A stretch of DNA of 64,000 nucleotides. Source: Rhopalosiphum padi. Lineage: Eukaryota; Arthropoda; Insecta; Hemiptera; Aphididae. A model generated the notes under the pieces. The model was given only the letters and a program-made list of their open reading frames with translations, was not told the origin of the DNA and did no database searches. Position 1 is the stretch's first letter; each line of letters opens with the position of its first letter. Positions 1-12,253 of this stretch are shown in pieces. The stretch is taken from contig NC_083600.1 of the NCBI RefSeq assembly GCF_020882245.1, positions 44,301,019 to 44,365,018 on the forward strand, in the 5' to 3' direction. Both the position numbers and the translations under genes were made by a program.

Positions 1-168
1 AAATTGTTAATTGAAAAACAAATCAAATTTTTATAGCACACACTATATAACAAAAAACTAGAATATGTTATTTTGTTGATCAAATGGTGCAAAATATTGA
101 AAATAGTTTAAATTACACTTAATTACAAAAGTAGTCTAGTAGTAAGTATAATAGAGTATAATACATAC

Positions 169-1035
169 CAATACGACCGTGTCCATGACTGACATGACCT
201 CGCAACTTCCTAGTCTTCTTCTTACTGGTAGTCTAAAACATGATATTTATAGTGATACATGGAATTATTTAATATGTTTAAATCAGACAAACTATCATAA
301 ACATAAAAACATTATATTTAATCAATATCTTCAATTCCCTACACTAAAGACAATTATATCACTTCCTTACTGTAAGAATATTTATTAGTAATTTGTTACT
401 GTTTGCAGTATATAAAATAAGATCGTTGTTATTTAATGTTAATCAATAATAATAAATGTATTATTAACTAATAAGAGCTAGAAAATGACGAACTTCATAA
501 GAATGAATTAACTGGTCAATTGAAACATAACCATGCGATAGAATATTATAAATATGAATTGTCACAAAATAACGTATACATATTAGTATAATAGAAAACA
601 TAAAAGTTTACCAACAGGTCACGAATAAAATAAACATATTACAACATTAATTATACTAACATTCTCAAATCAAGTACACCATTACTACGTAACTCGCAGC
701 AATCACACGAATCGATGTATAACATTTTAATGTATATAATTTTTTAGTAACACCAATAACTAAATGAATGTGAAATAAACGCTACTCATATTTATTCTTC
801 ATGCCACATGGTTTTCAAAGACTTTCCGACATTAACTCAAATGAATTATATTGAAGTTGCAGTATAATTTATGAACACAGCAAGACCAAGTTAGATCAAC
901 ATGAATAATAATAATGAAAATAAAATTTAAAAAATACATTATAATAACTTACCATTTTGCTTCAGGAACGAAGAAAAATGAGAAACTTGTACAGGACTCG
1001 AGGACTGAAATCAAGAGAACGAGAATACACGAACA
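169..1035 (-). CDS. RpL27A: Ribosomal protein L27a (uL15), first two exons, partial
   Basis: Cytosolic large-subunit ribosomal protein uL15. Exon 1 (953 to about 1035) is almost all 5' UTR and ends exactly after the start codon, followed by a GTAAGT donor. Exon 2 (169-232) follows a TTTTAG acceptor and reads TTSKKKTRKLRGHVSHGHGR, the conserved N-terminus of eukaryotic L27a with its basic KKKTRKLRGH run. It ends in a GTATGT donor in phase 1. The rest of the gene lies left of the window, and bases 1-168 are intron. Splitting the ATG from the rest of the coding sequence is common in ribosomal protein genes. The transcript start is estimated from a TATA-like element and is approximate. Identity is confident because spliced frame and sequence agree. 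Confidence 0.93.
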
Positions 1036-1057
1036 CAAGTCACAACATTCATTATAA

Positions 1058-1070
1058 CAAATTTTTATAG
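1058..1070 (-). promoter_or_regulatory. TATA-like element upstream of RpL27A
   Basis: On the minus strand the sequence reads CTATAAAAAT about 30 bases before the inferred 5' end of RpL27A exon 1. Pyrimidine-rich stretches follow in the leader. Position and composition fit a core promoter, but no transcript data support it. Confidence 0.35.
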
Positions 1071-2344
1071 GTTAGGAACTTATAGTCGCGGAGATATGAA
1101 ATACGTATCGTCTTTGGAAACAGTGTGGCCACACATCACATGGTTCTCAAGGTTATTGTATTGTATCATACCACAATTTTAAAAATTTTAATTTAATGCT
1201 ATTTCAGTATTCACTATTCAGTTATTTCTTAAATAATTGTACATGTTAGCCCGTAGGTTATGTTAGTTAGTTTAGTATAGTTATAGTTAATAATTATCAT
1301 TTATAATTTTTAATTAATGTCAGTAATATCTATATTCGTGGTTGCAACTTGTGCAATATATCATTGAATAAATAAATTACATAAATAAAAAATAATAAGA
1401 CGTTTATTTACCCATATATATACCGTCACCGTGTAATAAATAATATATTATATATTATAGTATTAAAAATCCTATTGAAAAAAGTGCTTTAAGTTTTTCT
1501 CAAATTTTTCAATTTTACGTACAAACAATACGATCACTAAAAAAATTGGACGTAAGTAAAATCACGGAAAGTAATCGATTCTAATCAATAATTGATGTTT
1601 TCAAGTTTTCATTTACCAACAAACATAATTTCATTTTATATACATATAGATAATTTATTTTTTTAAATACCTATACATTAGGATATTAAGATATTTTTTA
1701 TGTTTAATAATTTTAAAAAACCAATAAAAATATTTTATAAAATTAGCTAACTATAAATAAATAGTGTATTTCAAAAACAATATTGGTGCAATTAATTTAG
1801 TTATATTTTAACGATTTCAACTAGTTACTTTATGTTAACACTTTTTTAATGGTTTTTTTTTATTTATTAATATAGTATTACATATTATTATTATTTGTCT
1901 GCTTTTCTATAGAATAAACAATAATTTATTTAGTATCATATTATAACTACATAGTTTAAGCAATAAATAAAATACAGTTATTTAAATTTATTCAGTAGCA
2001 TGATTATACAAATCTGGTTTTAATTTAGATTTGCGCACATAATTTACTCACTCAAATTATCAGTATCATGGACTAAGAATTAGGTTACTTTTCCCATTAT
2101 GTGGATTTTTCTTATATTTAAGTATAATCATATTCGTTAATTGGTACTTTAAAATTGAGCTTCAATAACAAATATAAGATTAAAATATAAGTAAATAAAA
2201 TATAGCAGATTAATTATAAATAGTTTGCCGTATAATCAATAGACTGCTATATTAATCACTACAAATTTAGCTTAATTCACTTATTTTTATAATTCATAAA
2301 GATAAATGTATGATCAGTTCTTATTTAAAATAATAAGAACCAGT
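1071..2344. other. AT-rich intergenic stretch between RpL27A and mRpL39
   Basis: No open frame, RNA gene or clear repeat could be recognised here. It is simple AT-rich sequence upstream of RpL27A and downstream of mRpL39, ending at the target-site duplication of a small transposon. Confidence 0.6.
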
Positions 2345-2521
2345 CAGTGGCGTAACTGGGAAAAAATCTAGGGGGGACAATGTATAATGAATGTAATATA
2401 TTTATTATTATCAAAACCCTGACACCCCTCCCCCACCAATTAAAATATATACCTTTAGCTTTCAAAAAATTGTCAGGGGGGGCTAGTGCCCCCACTTGCC
2501 CCCCCTACAATTACGCCACTG
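2345..2521. mobile_element. hAT-type MITE, 177 bp
   Basis: Terminal inverted repeats CAGTGGCGTAA and TTACGCCACTG bound the element, and an 8-bp target-site duplication GAACCAGT flanks it exactly (2337-2344 and 2522-2529). The 8-bp duplication and CAG-start termini indicate a non-autonomous hAT-superfamily element. The interior has G-runs and C-runs (near 2371-2377 and 2496-2506) and no coding capacity. It inserted just downstream of mRpL39. Confidence 0.88.
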
Positions 2522-2682
2522 GAACCAGTTATTTTCAAAAAAGAACCTTGCTTAACAGTTTGATCCATTTTAAAGTATTCAAATTAAATTAATAAGACAT
2601 AAAGGTAAATGCAATGATGAATTTGAACAACAATTTTATTATGAATAATTTATTAATAAAATATACTATTAAATATCTTAAG

Positions 2683-5600
2683 TTAGGCTGCAGTTTCTTC
2701 TCGAGAAAATTGTGGAACATATGTATCATTTTGAGCTTGATCTACCCATCTTGCTGCATTCTAAAAGAAAAACAAATAATTAAAACAATTTTATAAGAAA
2801 ATTAGTGTAAAAAAAAGGAAAAAGAAGACTTACTAATTTTTTGGCTCTTTGTTCTAACAAAGAATAAGCAAAATGGTTTAACTGGAATAAAAATAAAATA
2901 TTAATGATATTAAAATATAAGTACTGTTAATATTATATGATTAAAATTGTATAACAAGCTGAGTAGCTATTATCTAGTATACTATATGTAGTTATATTAA
3001 ATATAAATGAATTCTACAAAACTCAAAATATATCATTTTTCTATAGTCAAACAATTTTTAAAGCTAATTTCAACAATATTTCTACATATAAAACATTAAT
3101 TTATATATACAGTTCAATATTAACTATTGCACAGAAATATAATCAATTATATTTACCATAATATTTTTAGGTAAAGAGACTCCTTGAAATCTGTATAAAT
3201 GGCCACTCTTGGTGTCTAAACGATGTACCTAATTTAGTAAGAAAACAAAATTATATAAATACACATCTTTTCTATCCTAAGTAAAATATAACTGTATTAT
3301 TTAAAAAAATGTGTTTAACATACCGCAGTTATAGTACAGCGTCCTAATAAATCTGTATTACCAATCATAGGTCCTCGACTTATATCAATATGATCATCAA
3401 TTCTGTATAAAATCACCTTTTTATCTAAATCAATTATTTATTTATACAGATATTAATACAAGTCAAATAAAAATAACAATATTAGTTATTAAACTAATTA
3501 CTTATTAGTTCTCATTTGCAAGTAACATAACACATGTAAACCTAATAAATGAGAATAGGAAAATAAAAAAAAAGGGGGAAAGAATGGAAAATGGAAACTT
3601 GTTAAGCGAGGAGGGAGTACAGAAAATCTGAAATTAATTGGGTAAAATAGTGCAGTAGAATTAATCTCACTGGTAAGAAACTTTGATGAGTACTGAGTCA
3701 TGTGGAAGACAGTATTTATGTATTCAATAGTTGATTTTAAAATAAATTTTAGTTATTTTCATAATAAATAATGTTAAGAAGATGTCAGTGCACTGTTTGT
3801 TTTTTCTCTCTAGCCCAAATGCAACATAGACAAAAATAAATTTACGCAGTCTGAGTAGAACTTGCTCAATTTTGGTTCTAAAGTAAATATACCTATTATA
3901 AAATTAAATTTTGATAATATTTCTGAGTACAAGATGATGAGTTTTTTCCATTATTCTCAATACAGTGTTAATTATATCGTTTAGAAATAGCTATAAATAA
4001 TAACATTTTTAAATAACCTTTAACTTTTCAAAATTTTAATCTTTTAAAACAAAACTCATTGTCTTGTACTAAGAAATAATATCAAAATTTAATTTTATAA
4101 TAGGTATATTTTCTCTAGAACCAAAATTGAGTGAGTTCTACTCGGACTGCGTAAATGCGTTTTGTCTATGTTGAAGGTGAGCTAGAGAGAGAAAACAAAC
4201 AGTGCACTCTTAATTTTAATCAGCTACTTTATTATTAACACATTGACTGGAATAAATGGATAAGAATTTCTATAGCAATATTAATAATTACTGATGTCCG
4301 GGGATAATTATGATTTTTGAATAATACTGTAATAGCAGTACTCTAAATATGGATTCTATAGCTATAGTAATATTTTAAATGGCGAGTACATTTTTATTTA
4401 TCAATTTATCAAATGCCCTGTCACACATATAACACAGAATATTCTGTGCACATAATAAAACAGATAAAATTTACTTTAAATAATTAAGTTATAAATAGGT
4501 ATTTTATTTTCAAATGTATGTCTAGAAGCTATAACACAGAATAATTCTATGGCTTAATATATATTTTATCCTATATTACTGATAAGGATAAAATTTGTTT
4601 AAATTAGTTCTAGAACTTATAAGATATATAGCTGTATCACATATAAACTACTGCTATAGCAGTATTAGAAAATTGATTAATTTAGAAATGATTTTTATAG
4701 TTTTAATAATTCTCATTGTGCATCAATATGTTAAATACAATTTATAAGATTATAGAATTTAAGTTAATTATAAGATCCTTACCAATTGATTGTTGTGCAA
4801 TATTTGGTACTTGTTCTTTTTTAAATTTATTTTCCTGGAATATGTCTAATGCAAGTTCTTCAGAAACGGCAAGTCTGTCAAATTTATAAGATTTTTGTGC
4901 AAATTTAACCATGTTGGCTGACAAAATTCGAAGTTCATTTTCTGTTGGAGTCCATTCTGGTAAATTTGATAACTCCACATCATAAACAAAACTTCCGCTT
5001 TTCACTAATTTATAAATAAAAAAAAATATTAAATTAAATTAAATAATCAACATAAACATTAAATATAAATAATAAATAGCAACTAAAATATTTTGAAGGA
5101 TTAAAGTGAAGAAAAATTTAAAATTTGTGGATCAATATACATATATTTACATAACAAGGTATATATAAAATAACAAAGAAAATAGTGGTGTATTTATGTT
5201 GGAAGGAGGAGGTTAATTAGGGAATTTATTATATTATTTAATATTTTCTTCAACTTGATAGTGATCACTTGCTATAAAAACGTTAACATAATTTTTTTGC
5301 ATTAAATGCATATTAGTTTTTGAAATTCTCTGTAAAAATACTATTTTCTTCTTATTCTATTGGCACTTATTACTCTATAAAGTTTTGGCCGCCATCACAA
5401 CTGTCTCCACTCTTTTCTGTTATGATATATTATTCTCCACTCTTGTTCCTTATGTTATTGAGATCTTCCATTGCATTCATCCATCTATTTTTAGGCCGCA
5501 CACAAAGCCTCTTCCCCGTAAGCCTCCATTACAGCACCGCTCTAACACTGCACATTACGTGATCTAACCATTGTATTCGCTGGGCACTTATAAAGCTATT

Positions 5601-6714
5601 GATTGGTGCCAGTCCTATCTCATCCTGTAGTTACCAATTAAATTGTTTTCTCTACACACTTGTTCTGTTATCATAGACAAGAGCGCAAATTATTTTCTAT
5701 ATTTTATTTTCAAACGTCCTGAGTCTCTTTTTTATATTATTAGTGGCTGTCCAGGTTTTGAATTCATAGGTTAACATGGATCTTATATCTTATTAACGCT
5801 TTATACAACATTGTCTTTAAAAGCTTTATACTATTGCTTTTAAAAAATAATCCTTTAATATAATCACACAAGTTATAAGTTTTCTATTCCATGTCTTGAA
5901 AATAGATTTCATAAATTGGAATGTGAAAGAAGAAACTAAATATAAATGTTATGTGTGAATGTATAAGACAAAGGACATCAAATGGCTGAAAACATTCAAC
6001 AATTTAATAGCCTAGGGATGTACAATTTAATATAAATTAATTATGAATAATTTACCATTAGGTGAAGGAAAGCTGTGTAAAGTTGGTTGAATATTGGTTT
6101 TAAAAGCTTTAGAAATTACAGCTCCTAGTATAAGCGAACAACTTCGCCAATATGCTCTGTTGAAATGATATGGGTCTGGTAGATACTGTGCATGCATGAA
6201 AGTCAGTTCACAGTCTGATTCTAGCGGTCTATGCATATCCCATAGATGTGTGTCATCAATTAAGGCCAATCCACTTCTTTTAACCAACATTTCAGATATG
6301 TCTATAATTAATCAGATAATTATTACAAATAATCAGTACATTAATATTAACAATTTAACATACGTTGAGCACAATGAAATGGGGTTGAAATCCCTTTGTT
6401 CATAGATAAAGTGACATTTTCAGGGACTCCAACATATTTAACTGTAATTTTTTCAATACGACCAACAGCTTCTCTTTGGCGTTTTTGTTCTTTGTCAAAC
6501 AAATCATTTTGATAGGCTACAATTTCATTCTTAGGGTGAATATCTGCAGACGTTGAAACATATCTTATGGCTAAAACATAAACACGAATCATTCACTTTT
6601 TGAACAACAATACATAATCGACAATGAAGTATGATAAATTGTAGAAAAATATTTGTACTTACACCATAACGAATCACTGTATTTTTTATACAAACAGGTA
6701 CTGAAACGTTTCAT
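2683..6714 (-). CDS. mRpL39: Mitochondrial ribosomal protein L39, complete
   Basis: Structural protein of the mitochondrial 39S subunit, related to the N-terminal (TGS-type) region of threonyl-tRNA synthetases. Eight coding exons: 6663-6714, 6364-6570, 6056-6301, 4783-5004, 3324-3424, 3157-3228, 2834-2881 and 2683-2760. All have GT/AG borders and the frame is continuous through every junction. The product is 341 aa, close to the roughly 338 aa of human MRPL39. Recognisable family segments are NDLFDKEQKRQ, the MNKGISTPFHCA segment, DDTHLWDMHRPL, NRAYWRSC, SGSFVYDV, DISRGPMI and RFQGVSLP. The start is the ATG at 6712-6714, followed by a short basic presequence (MKRFSTCLYKKYSDSLW) suitable for mitochondrial import. 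Introns carry a fold-back MITE and a retrotransposon relic. The family assignment comes from remembered human sequence and was not searched. Confidence 0.95.
3787..4208. mobile_element. Fold-back MITE with about 190-bp arms inside an mRpL39 intron
   Basis: The element starts AGTGCACTGTTTG and ends in the reverse complement CAAACAGTGCACT. Inverted similarity continues inward for about 190 bases on each side, including the arm segments around 3860-3960 and 4050-4140, so nearly the whole 422 bp could fold into one hairpin. No coding capacity. It sits between the fourth and fifth coding exons of mRpL39 and should be spliced out. Confidence 0.8.
5385..5870 (-). pseudogene. Non-LTR retrotransposon reverse transcriptase C-terminus, decayed
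   Basis: Reading the minus strand across several frames gives LTYEFKTWT, a fragment like IQWLDHVM, and RPKNRWMNAMEDLNN. These are typical of the C-terminal region of non-LTR retrotransposon polyproteins (the tyG-sEtW and RW-GH-M blocks followed by RPK-RW). Frameshifts and in-frame stops break it, so it is a dead relic. It lies antisense-neutral in the third mRpL39 intron. The clade cannot be assigned from this fragment. Confidence 0.65.
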
Positions 6715-7460
6715 TTTAATATTATAGATATTAGATACATAAACAAAAATGAAAAAAACACAAACTGAATATTAGGTACAACGCGATTTTAAAAAATCAC
6801 AAATATCTATAATATAGTCTGTGGTAAAGGTAATAATCTTATATTATAAAACGCGTGACGTTTCGCCCGAAAAACACTTGAGTGCGCTTGCTGTACTCCC
6901 CGCAGTTCCTAAAACGGAAAAAAGAATGCGCTCCGGTCGCCGTTATCGCGTCCGGTCGGTTATCAAAAATGTGTTGGACAACTATACTATTACTATTATT
7001 ATTATTATTATATATTTCACTTTTATACGGATTTTATAGCGTTTTCCGAGTTTTCCCGTGTTCGCGTGATTTACGATATTTTATATTGGCGATATATTAG
7101 CGATTGGGCGTGAGAAAAAAGTCGTTTAATACGTATATATAATAATATAATAAATATAAATAATGAATAAAATACACATCGAACGGATGTTTCAGATATT
7201 TACAAATATATTTTAAAGAAAATCGACGAGAATGTCTGTGTGTGTGTGTGTGTGTGTGTAATGAGATACGAATTAAACGATCACGACGCGAATTCGGTGA
7301 CGGTTCGGAAACGGTTTAACTGCTCGGGATTTGACATCGGTTTACAACTCAAACTGTAGTCGATAGGATTAGGCGTTAGGATAGGATAGGATTTAGGCAG
7401 GTGTAACGAGTTCGAATCCCGATCCGGCGTCGATCCCGGCGGCGCTTTGATTAACTCTGC
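6715..7460. promoter_or_regulatory. CpG-richer promoter region upstream of mRpL39
   Basis: Immediately upstream of the mRpL39 start the sequence becomes much richer in CG dinucleotides (dense at 6850-6960 and 7275-7440) than the surrounding AT-rich DNA, and contains a TGACGTTT motif near 6846. This fits a housekeeping promoter, perhaps bidirectional, although no gene was recognised on the other side. Short open frames here look like by-products of the composition. Includes a (TG)n tract at 7237-7259. Confidence 0.45.
7237..7259. repeat. (TG)n microsatellite
   Basis: Eleven uninterrupted TG dinucleotides. Confidence 0.95.
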
Positions 7461-7994
7461 GAGTCATTTTTTGCATTTTTTTTCCAATGTTTTTTTTATT
7501 TTTATATGATTTTGCCGGCGACGTCGGTATATTTTTTTTATTACTCGACTAATAAAAAGCAGTATTTCAACATTTATGTACTATTTTTTTTTTTTTTTGA
7601 ATATTGCGAGTGTTAAATATACGTGTTTTTTGTAATAGTACTTATCGACTACCACCGAGTATGTTATATTATATTATTTATAGTATATATTATATAATAT
7701 GTAAACACAATATGTGTAGTGTGTACGTATGGAATATTTATTAAAGTCATATAGATCGGGTATGCACACTAATATTTAATTACAACCTGATGTGATAAAT
7801 GTATTGTGGATTATTTCACTTATAATAACTCATAATGCTCACATCGTCCGCGATTCGACGCGGTCGGATTGCCTACCTGAGGGGTTTAGTAACACTTAAG
7901 TCTTAAAGTATATTCAATTTTTAGCAAATAAAAAATTAAGATTTCATAATTTGCGCCCACATAGTCTGCGATTCGACGCAGTAAATAGGACGTA

Positions 7995-8800
7995 GATAGG
8001 ACGTTATAACACTTCGTTCGACTTAAACTTTTTCCCCTACTATACGACATCAGACTTTCGACGTCAGGAGGTATAACAATCCGCCGTAGGCGGATTGCCC
8101 AGCACAGATATCGATTTGCATCGATTGAGGACTGATAGCTAGACACTCGATTACCATTTTTCGTACTTATTTAATTTTTATATATATTCAAAAAAGAACC
8201 GGGCATGCGACAAGACACGGTATTACACCGGTTAACGACTGATAGCTAGACACTTAGTTACCATTTTTCAAACTTATTTAGTTGTGTATAAATCAATTTT
8301 CCCAAAAGATATGACGTTCGACATAAATTTTGTCCCCTACTATACAACATCAGACTTTCGACGTCAGGAGGTATAACAATCCGCCGTAGGCGGATTGCCC
8401 AGCACAGGTATCGATTTGCATCGACTGAGGACTGATAGCTAGACACTCGATTACCATTTTTCGTACTTATTTAATTTTTATATATATTCAAAAAAGAACC
8501 GGGCATGCGACAAGACACGGTATTACACCGGTGAACGACTGATAGCTAGACACTTAGTTACCATTTTTCAAACTTATTTAGTTGTGTATAAATCAATTTT
8601 CCCAAAAGATATGACGTTCGACATAAATTTTGTCCCCTACTATACAACATCAGACTTTCGACGTCAGGAGGTATAACAATCCGCCGTAGGCGGATTGCCC
8701 AGCACAGGTATCGATTTGCATCGACTGAGGACTGATAGCTAGACACTCTATTACCATTTTTCGTACTTATATATTTTTATACATTCAAAAAAGAACCGGG
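7995..8800. repeat. 300-bp tandem repeat, three units, with embedded hairpin
   Basis: Corresponding positions recur every 300 bases: the block beginning ATGACGTTCGACATAAATTT is at 8311 and 8611, and a more diverged first copy starts near 8004. The second and third units are almost identical. Each unit contains CAATCCGCC, then GTA, then GGCGGATTG, a perfect 9-bp stem with a 3-nt loop (near 8079, 8379 and 8679), and the phrase ACTGATAGCTAGACACT occurs twice per unit. The short minus-strand ORFs in each unit are repeated by periodicity and are not evidence of a gene. Flanking sequence at 7840-7990 has related motifs. Confidence 0.85.
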
Positions 8801-9133
8801 CAAGCCTCGAGTTGAACTATATATGTGACCGATTTCTAGACACCCGACTAGCATTTCCAACCGAATTTCCCTTGGAACGATTTTCACTCGACCCCCTCGA
8901 AGGCGCCGGAGGCGGCTTCCACAAGCCGGGAATCGAGGCATATATATATAATAATAATTTAATAAACAATATTATTATCGACGCCACGAACGTCTTATCA
9001 ATTCCCGACAACAACCGCCTTATCATCATTCATCCCGATAGAAGACTCGCAGTACTACCAATCAGCGACAGGTCTTCCTTTTTTGAAAACTTTCCACTTT
9101 CAAGCTCTTCCATCCGTCCTAGGGTATTCACTT

Positions 9134-9218
9134 ACAGCGAGTTTCACTCAAAGCGAGTTTCACTCACAGCGAGGCACACTCACACCGAGGCACACTCACA
9201 CCGAGGCACACCCGCAGC
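9134..9218. repeat. 16-bp minisatellite, about five units
   Basis: Units alternate between GCGAGTTTCACTCAMA and CCGAGGCACACTCACA versions with a 16-bp step. They create a His/Thr/Ser-rich open frame on the plus strand that is probably not a protein. Confidence 0.8.
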
Positions 9219-9229
9219 TAGTTATTAAT

Positions 9230-10992
9230 TAATAATAATAGTCTATTATCTGCACAGAGACCATGGATAAAATCATCGTGGATAAAAAATGGATGTTTGG
9301 ATTGATATCAATTCATCTTGGTTGTTAACATTTTCCAATTGATAAGAGAATAATAAAATAATTAGATATAAATAAATATTAGAGATAATTAAAATAAATA
9401 TTTCATATTTATAATATTTTTTATATATAGCAATCCTGCCAAGTGCCAATTCTAGTGAACTGGCGTCTACTCAGGATCTTTTTTCTTATCGGGCTTAGTC
9501 GCTTAGTAGGCTTACAAATTTTCCGATTTTCCGTCATAAATAAAATACACTTAAATATTTTTATTTTTATTATTTCATCATAACATCCAATATGAATTAT
9601 AATCATAACCGAATTTAAAATTAAAATTGATAGTTTAATACTTAAGTAAATGAGTAGAGTACCACTATAGATTTGGTTCGTTTTTGATTAATTTAAGAGC
9701 TTATTTTAGAATGAGTAAAAACAAAGGTAGGTCAGGGGGTACCCCTTGCTGTACATATGTCGAGATAGTCACTACTCACTATTATAAGTGTGTTAATGTG
9801 AATTCAAATTATTCAATGATATATTTTGTATTATTGTATATGAAAAATGATTATAAGCGAAGACTGTCTATTAGTTTAAGTATATTTTGTGATATAGGCA
9901 TTTGTATACTTATATAAAATATTGAACATTACTTATAAAAGGCTATAAAGAGCTCAAAAATAGTTTAAATATTTTGAAAATTATATTGTTAATAGAAAAA
10001 TAATAAAAATATTTGATTACAATTTCACATACTTACAATTATTTACTTTGAGTTATTCCAAAAAACCAAAATCAATTTTGTCAAACACTGAATTTGCGTA
10101 AAAGTTGCAGTTTTTTTCAATTATAAAAAAGTAGGTACTAACAATTTTTGATCTGATGATCGTCCAAACTAGAACAAATAACCTATCTAAAACCACTCTT
10201 ATTTTTAAAAATCAAAGTATTTTATTGATTACTTATTGTTTATGTAACACAGTATTTATTAAAATCAATACATTCATCACTCCACTTAGAATCTAAAACT
10301 TATTTTTGAGAAGAATATATATTTTCTTTCAAATTGTTTTTCTTAATTTTATGGAATAATGTTTTCTAAGTTCAAGTGATTAATTATTATTAATCTTACT
10401 TAGTAAATAAATAAATAAACAATTACAATTTTTACATGTACTTTTAAATTCAAATTTAATAAATTACATTCACTGAAGTAACAAAAATTTCTGTTGCTTT
10501 TTAGTTAAAAAGAAAACTATTTATAAACACAAAATATTTATTTTGATCAGTTACTTTTATTTCATACATGCAAATATTAAAATTTAGTATTGTTAATTAA
10601 TATGCAAAGATATAACATTCTAATATAACTTAAATTTTGAAAATAAAATTAATTCCACTTTTTTATTAATTCAAATGTTTACACAAAAGCAAAACATTAA
10701 AAAAATAAAAATGTACAAAAAACATTAGTTACCATGGAAGCACTAATTTTAGCAGATTGATTCACAATGAAATATTTTTAATTACAATATTTTTTTTTGA
10801 TTTTATCACTAAACACTCAAGTCAACAAAAATTTAGTACTTTTAAATTGAATTAAATAACTAATGTATATTTGCTCGGAGCTTGTAATGTATAAACATTA
10901 ATATGTAACAACTAGTCTTAATTTGAACTTCACAAAACAGGTTTCTCAAGATTTAATTTGAATCAATTGTCTACAATATATTATAATCAAAG
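9230..10992. other. AT-rich stretch downstream of farnesyltransferase beta
   Basis: Apart from the probable 3' UTR of the minus-strand farnesyltransferase gene near 10700-10990, no gene, RNA or intact element could be recognised. Open frames at 9421-9606 and 9684-9917 lack any familiar motif or splice support. Confidence 0.5.
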
Positions 10993-12253
10993 TTAAAAGT
11001 ATCTTATTGGTTCTGTCATACTAAAATATTTTAAAGCTTTTTGTAGACAAGATTCTTCAATGTTATAAATAGGATTATTTTTGTTCAAAATGTTTTCCGG
11101 TTTACCGATAACACAACTACTGTTTTCAACTGCATGTTGAGCAATAGATAGGCCACTAAGAACATAGCAAGTATGGTATACATCAGGTGGTTTTCCAGGC
11201 TTATCAATAAGGCCACCACTATATCTATTTTGGCAACATATAAGTACATATTCTTGGAGAGCTTGATAATCATACATTGACCACATTGGCCGTTGATTTT
11301 CAGATTCTAAAAGTTCTGATATTACTGGAAAAATAGCAGCTTGCCAAAAAGAATAGCAACCATCCACAAGCTTATTTGTTCGCCCTTGGAAACCACCTTC
11401 ATATGACATCTGTTTATTAGCTACCCACCGAAGAAGTGATTTTGTGTCACACATATGAATAGATTTAAGTAACAATAAAGCTGAAAATCCACAAAATGTA
11501 TATCCACCATGAGCTTCCACTCCAGGCACCCCACCAAAGCCTCCTTCATATGTCTGACATCTGATCACCCATTGAGCACTTGATTCAAACAAACTATCTG
11601 TATATATGTTGGTTAAGCGTGCTACAGTTGCTGAACAATACACAGCACGAACATCACATTCACCATATTTATGCATTCTGAATGAACCATTAGGCAAACG
11701 AAGAGATATCAAAAACGTATATAATTTCTCTCGATTGATCACTGCATATGCTTCTTCTGTACCAATTAAACACAAAGCACAGACAGCAGCATATGTAGGA
11801 GCTAAGTGTGGCATTTGATTTGGTCCACCACAAAACCCTCCAGACTCGTGTTGACACCTAAAAAATGTTTATTAACCTTTAGTTATTTAATCGTCTGTTA
11901 TAATTAATTTTAATTGCATACTTTGATAAGAATGAGACAACATCAGATTTCTCTGAAATTGACAATTTGCAATTTAAGAGTGCGAGTGATTGACATAACC
12001 AATAGCATAGCCATGGTCGGCTGGAATCCAGACATTCATAGTTTTCTGGTAGTGTAAACATATGATTTTTTATATAATTTATGTGATTTTGTTTGTACAA
12101 AACGGGAGCTTCTGGATCACATTTTGCTTTGGAACAAAATGATTCAAATAATTTTTCAATTTTTCTTTCAACTTGACTTTGATTTTCAGATGTGTTTGTT
12201 TCAACTGATTCATTATCTAGTTTGTGTCGTGTTACTGCTAAAAACTTATTCAT
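10993..12253 (-). CDS. Fntb: Protein farnesyltransferase subunit beta
   Basis: Catalytic beta subunit of the enzyme that attaches farnesyl to CaaX cysteines of Ras, lamins and similar proteins in the cytosol. Two coding exons: 11922-12253 and 10993-11857. The junction restores CQHESGGFCGGPNQMPHLAP, the first prenyltransferase-type repeat. The product is about 398 aa, shorter than human (437), mainly at the N-terminus. Family signatures include PTYAAVCALCLIGTEEAY, GGVPGVEAHGGYTFCG, EGGFQGR-NKLVDGCYSFWQ and DKPGKPPDVYHTCYVLSGL. The zinc ligands are present: Asp and Cys in VDGCYSFW and His in YHTC. A TTTTAG acceptor lies just upstream of the chosen ATG, so a 5' UTR intron is likely; a 17-nt exon-like segment near 12875-12891 is a candidate leader exon. 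Confidence is high. Confidence 0.96.

Noticed and set aside
7400..7430. B-box-like GAGTTCGAATCCC suggesting a tRNA
   Set aside because: No matching A box, and the T-arm stem has two mismatches out of five.
8812..9228. 138-codon plus-strand ORF
   Set aside because: The C-terminal third is produced by a 16-bp minisatellite and the rest has no recognisable motif or initiation context.
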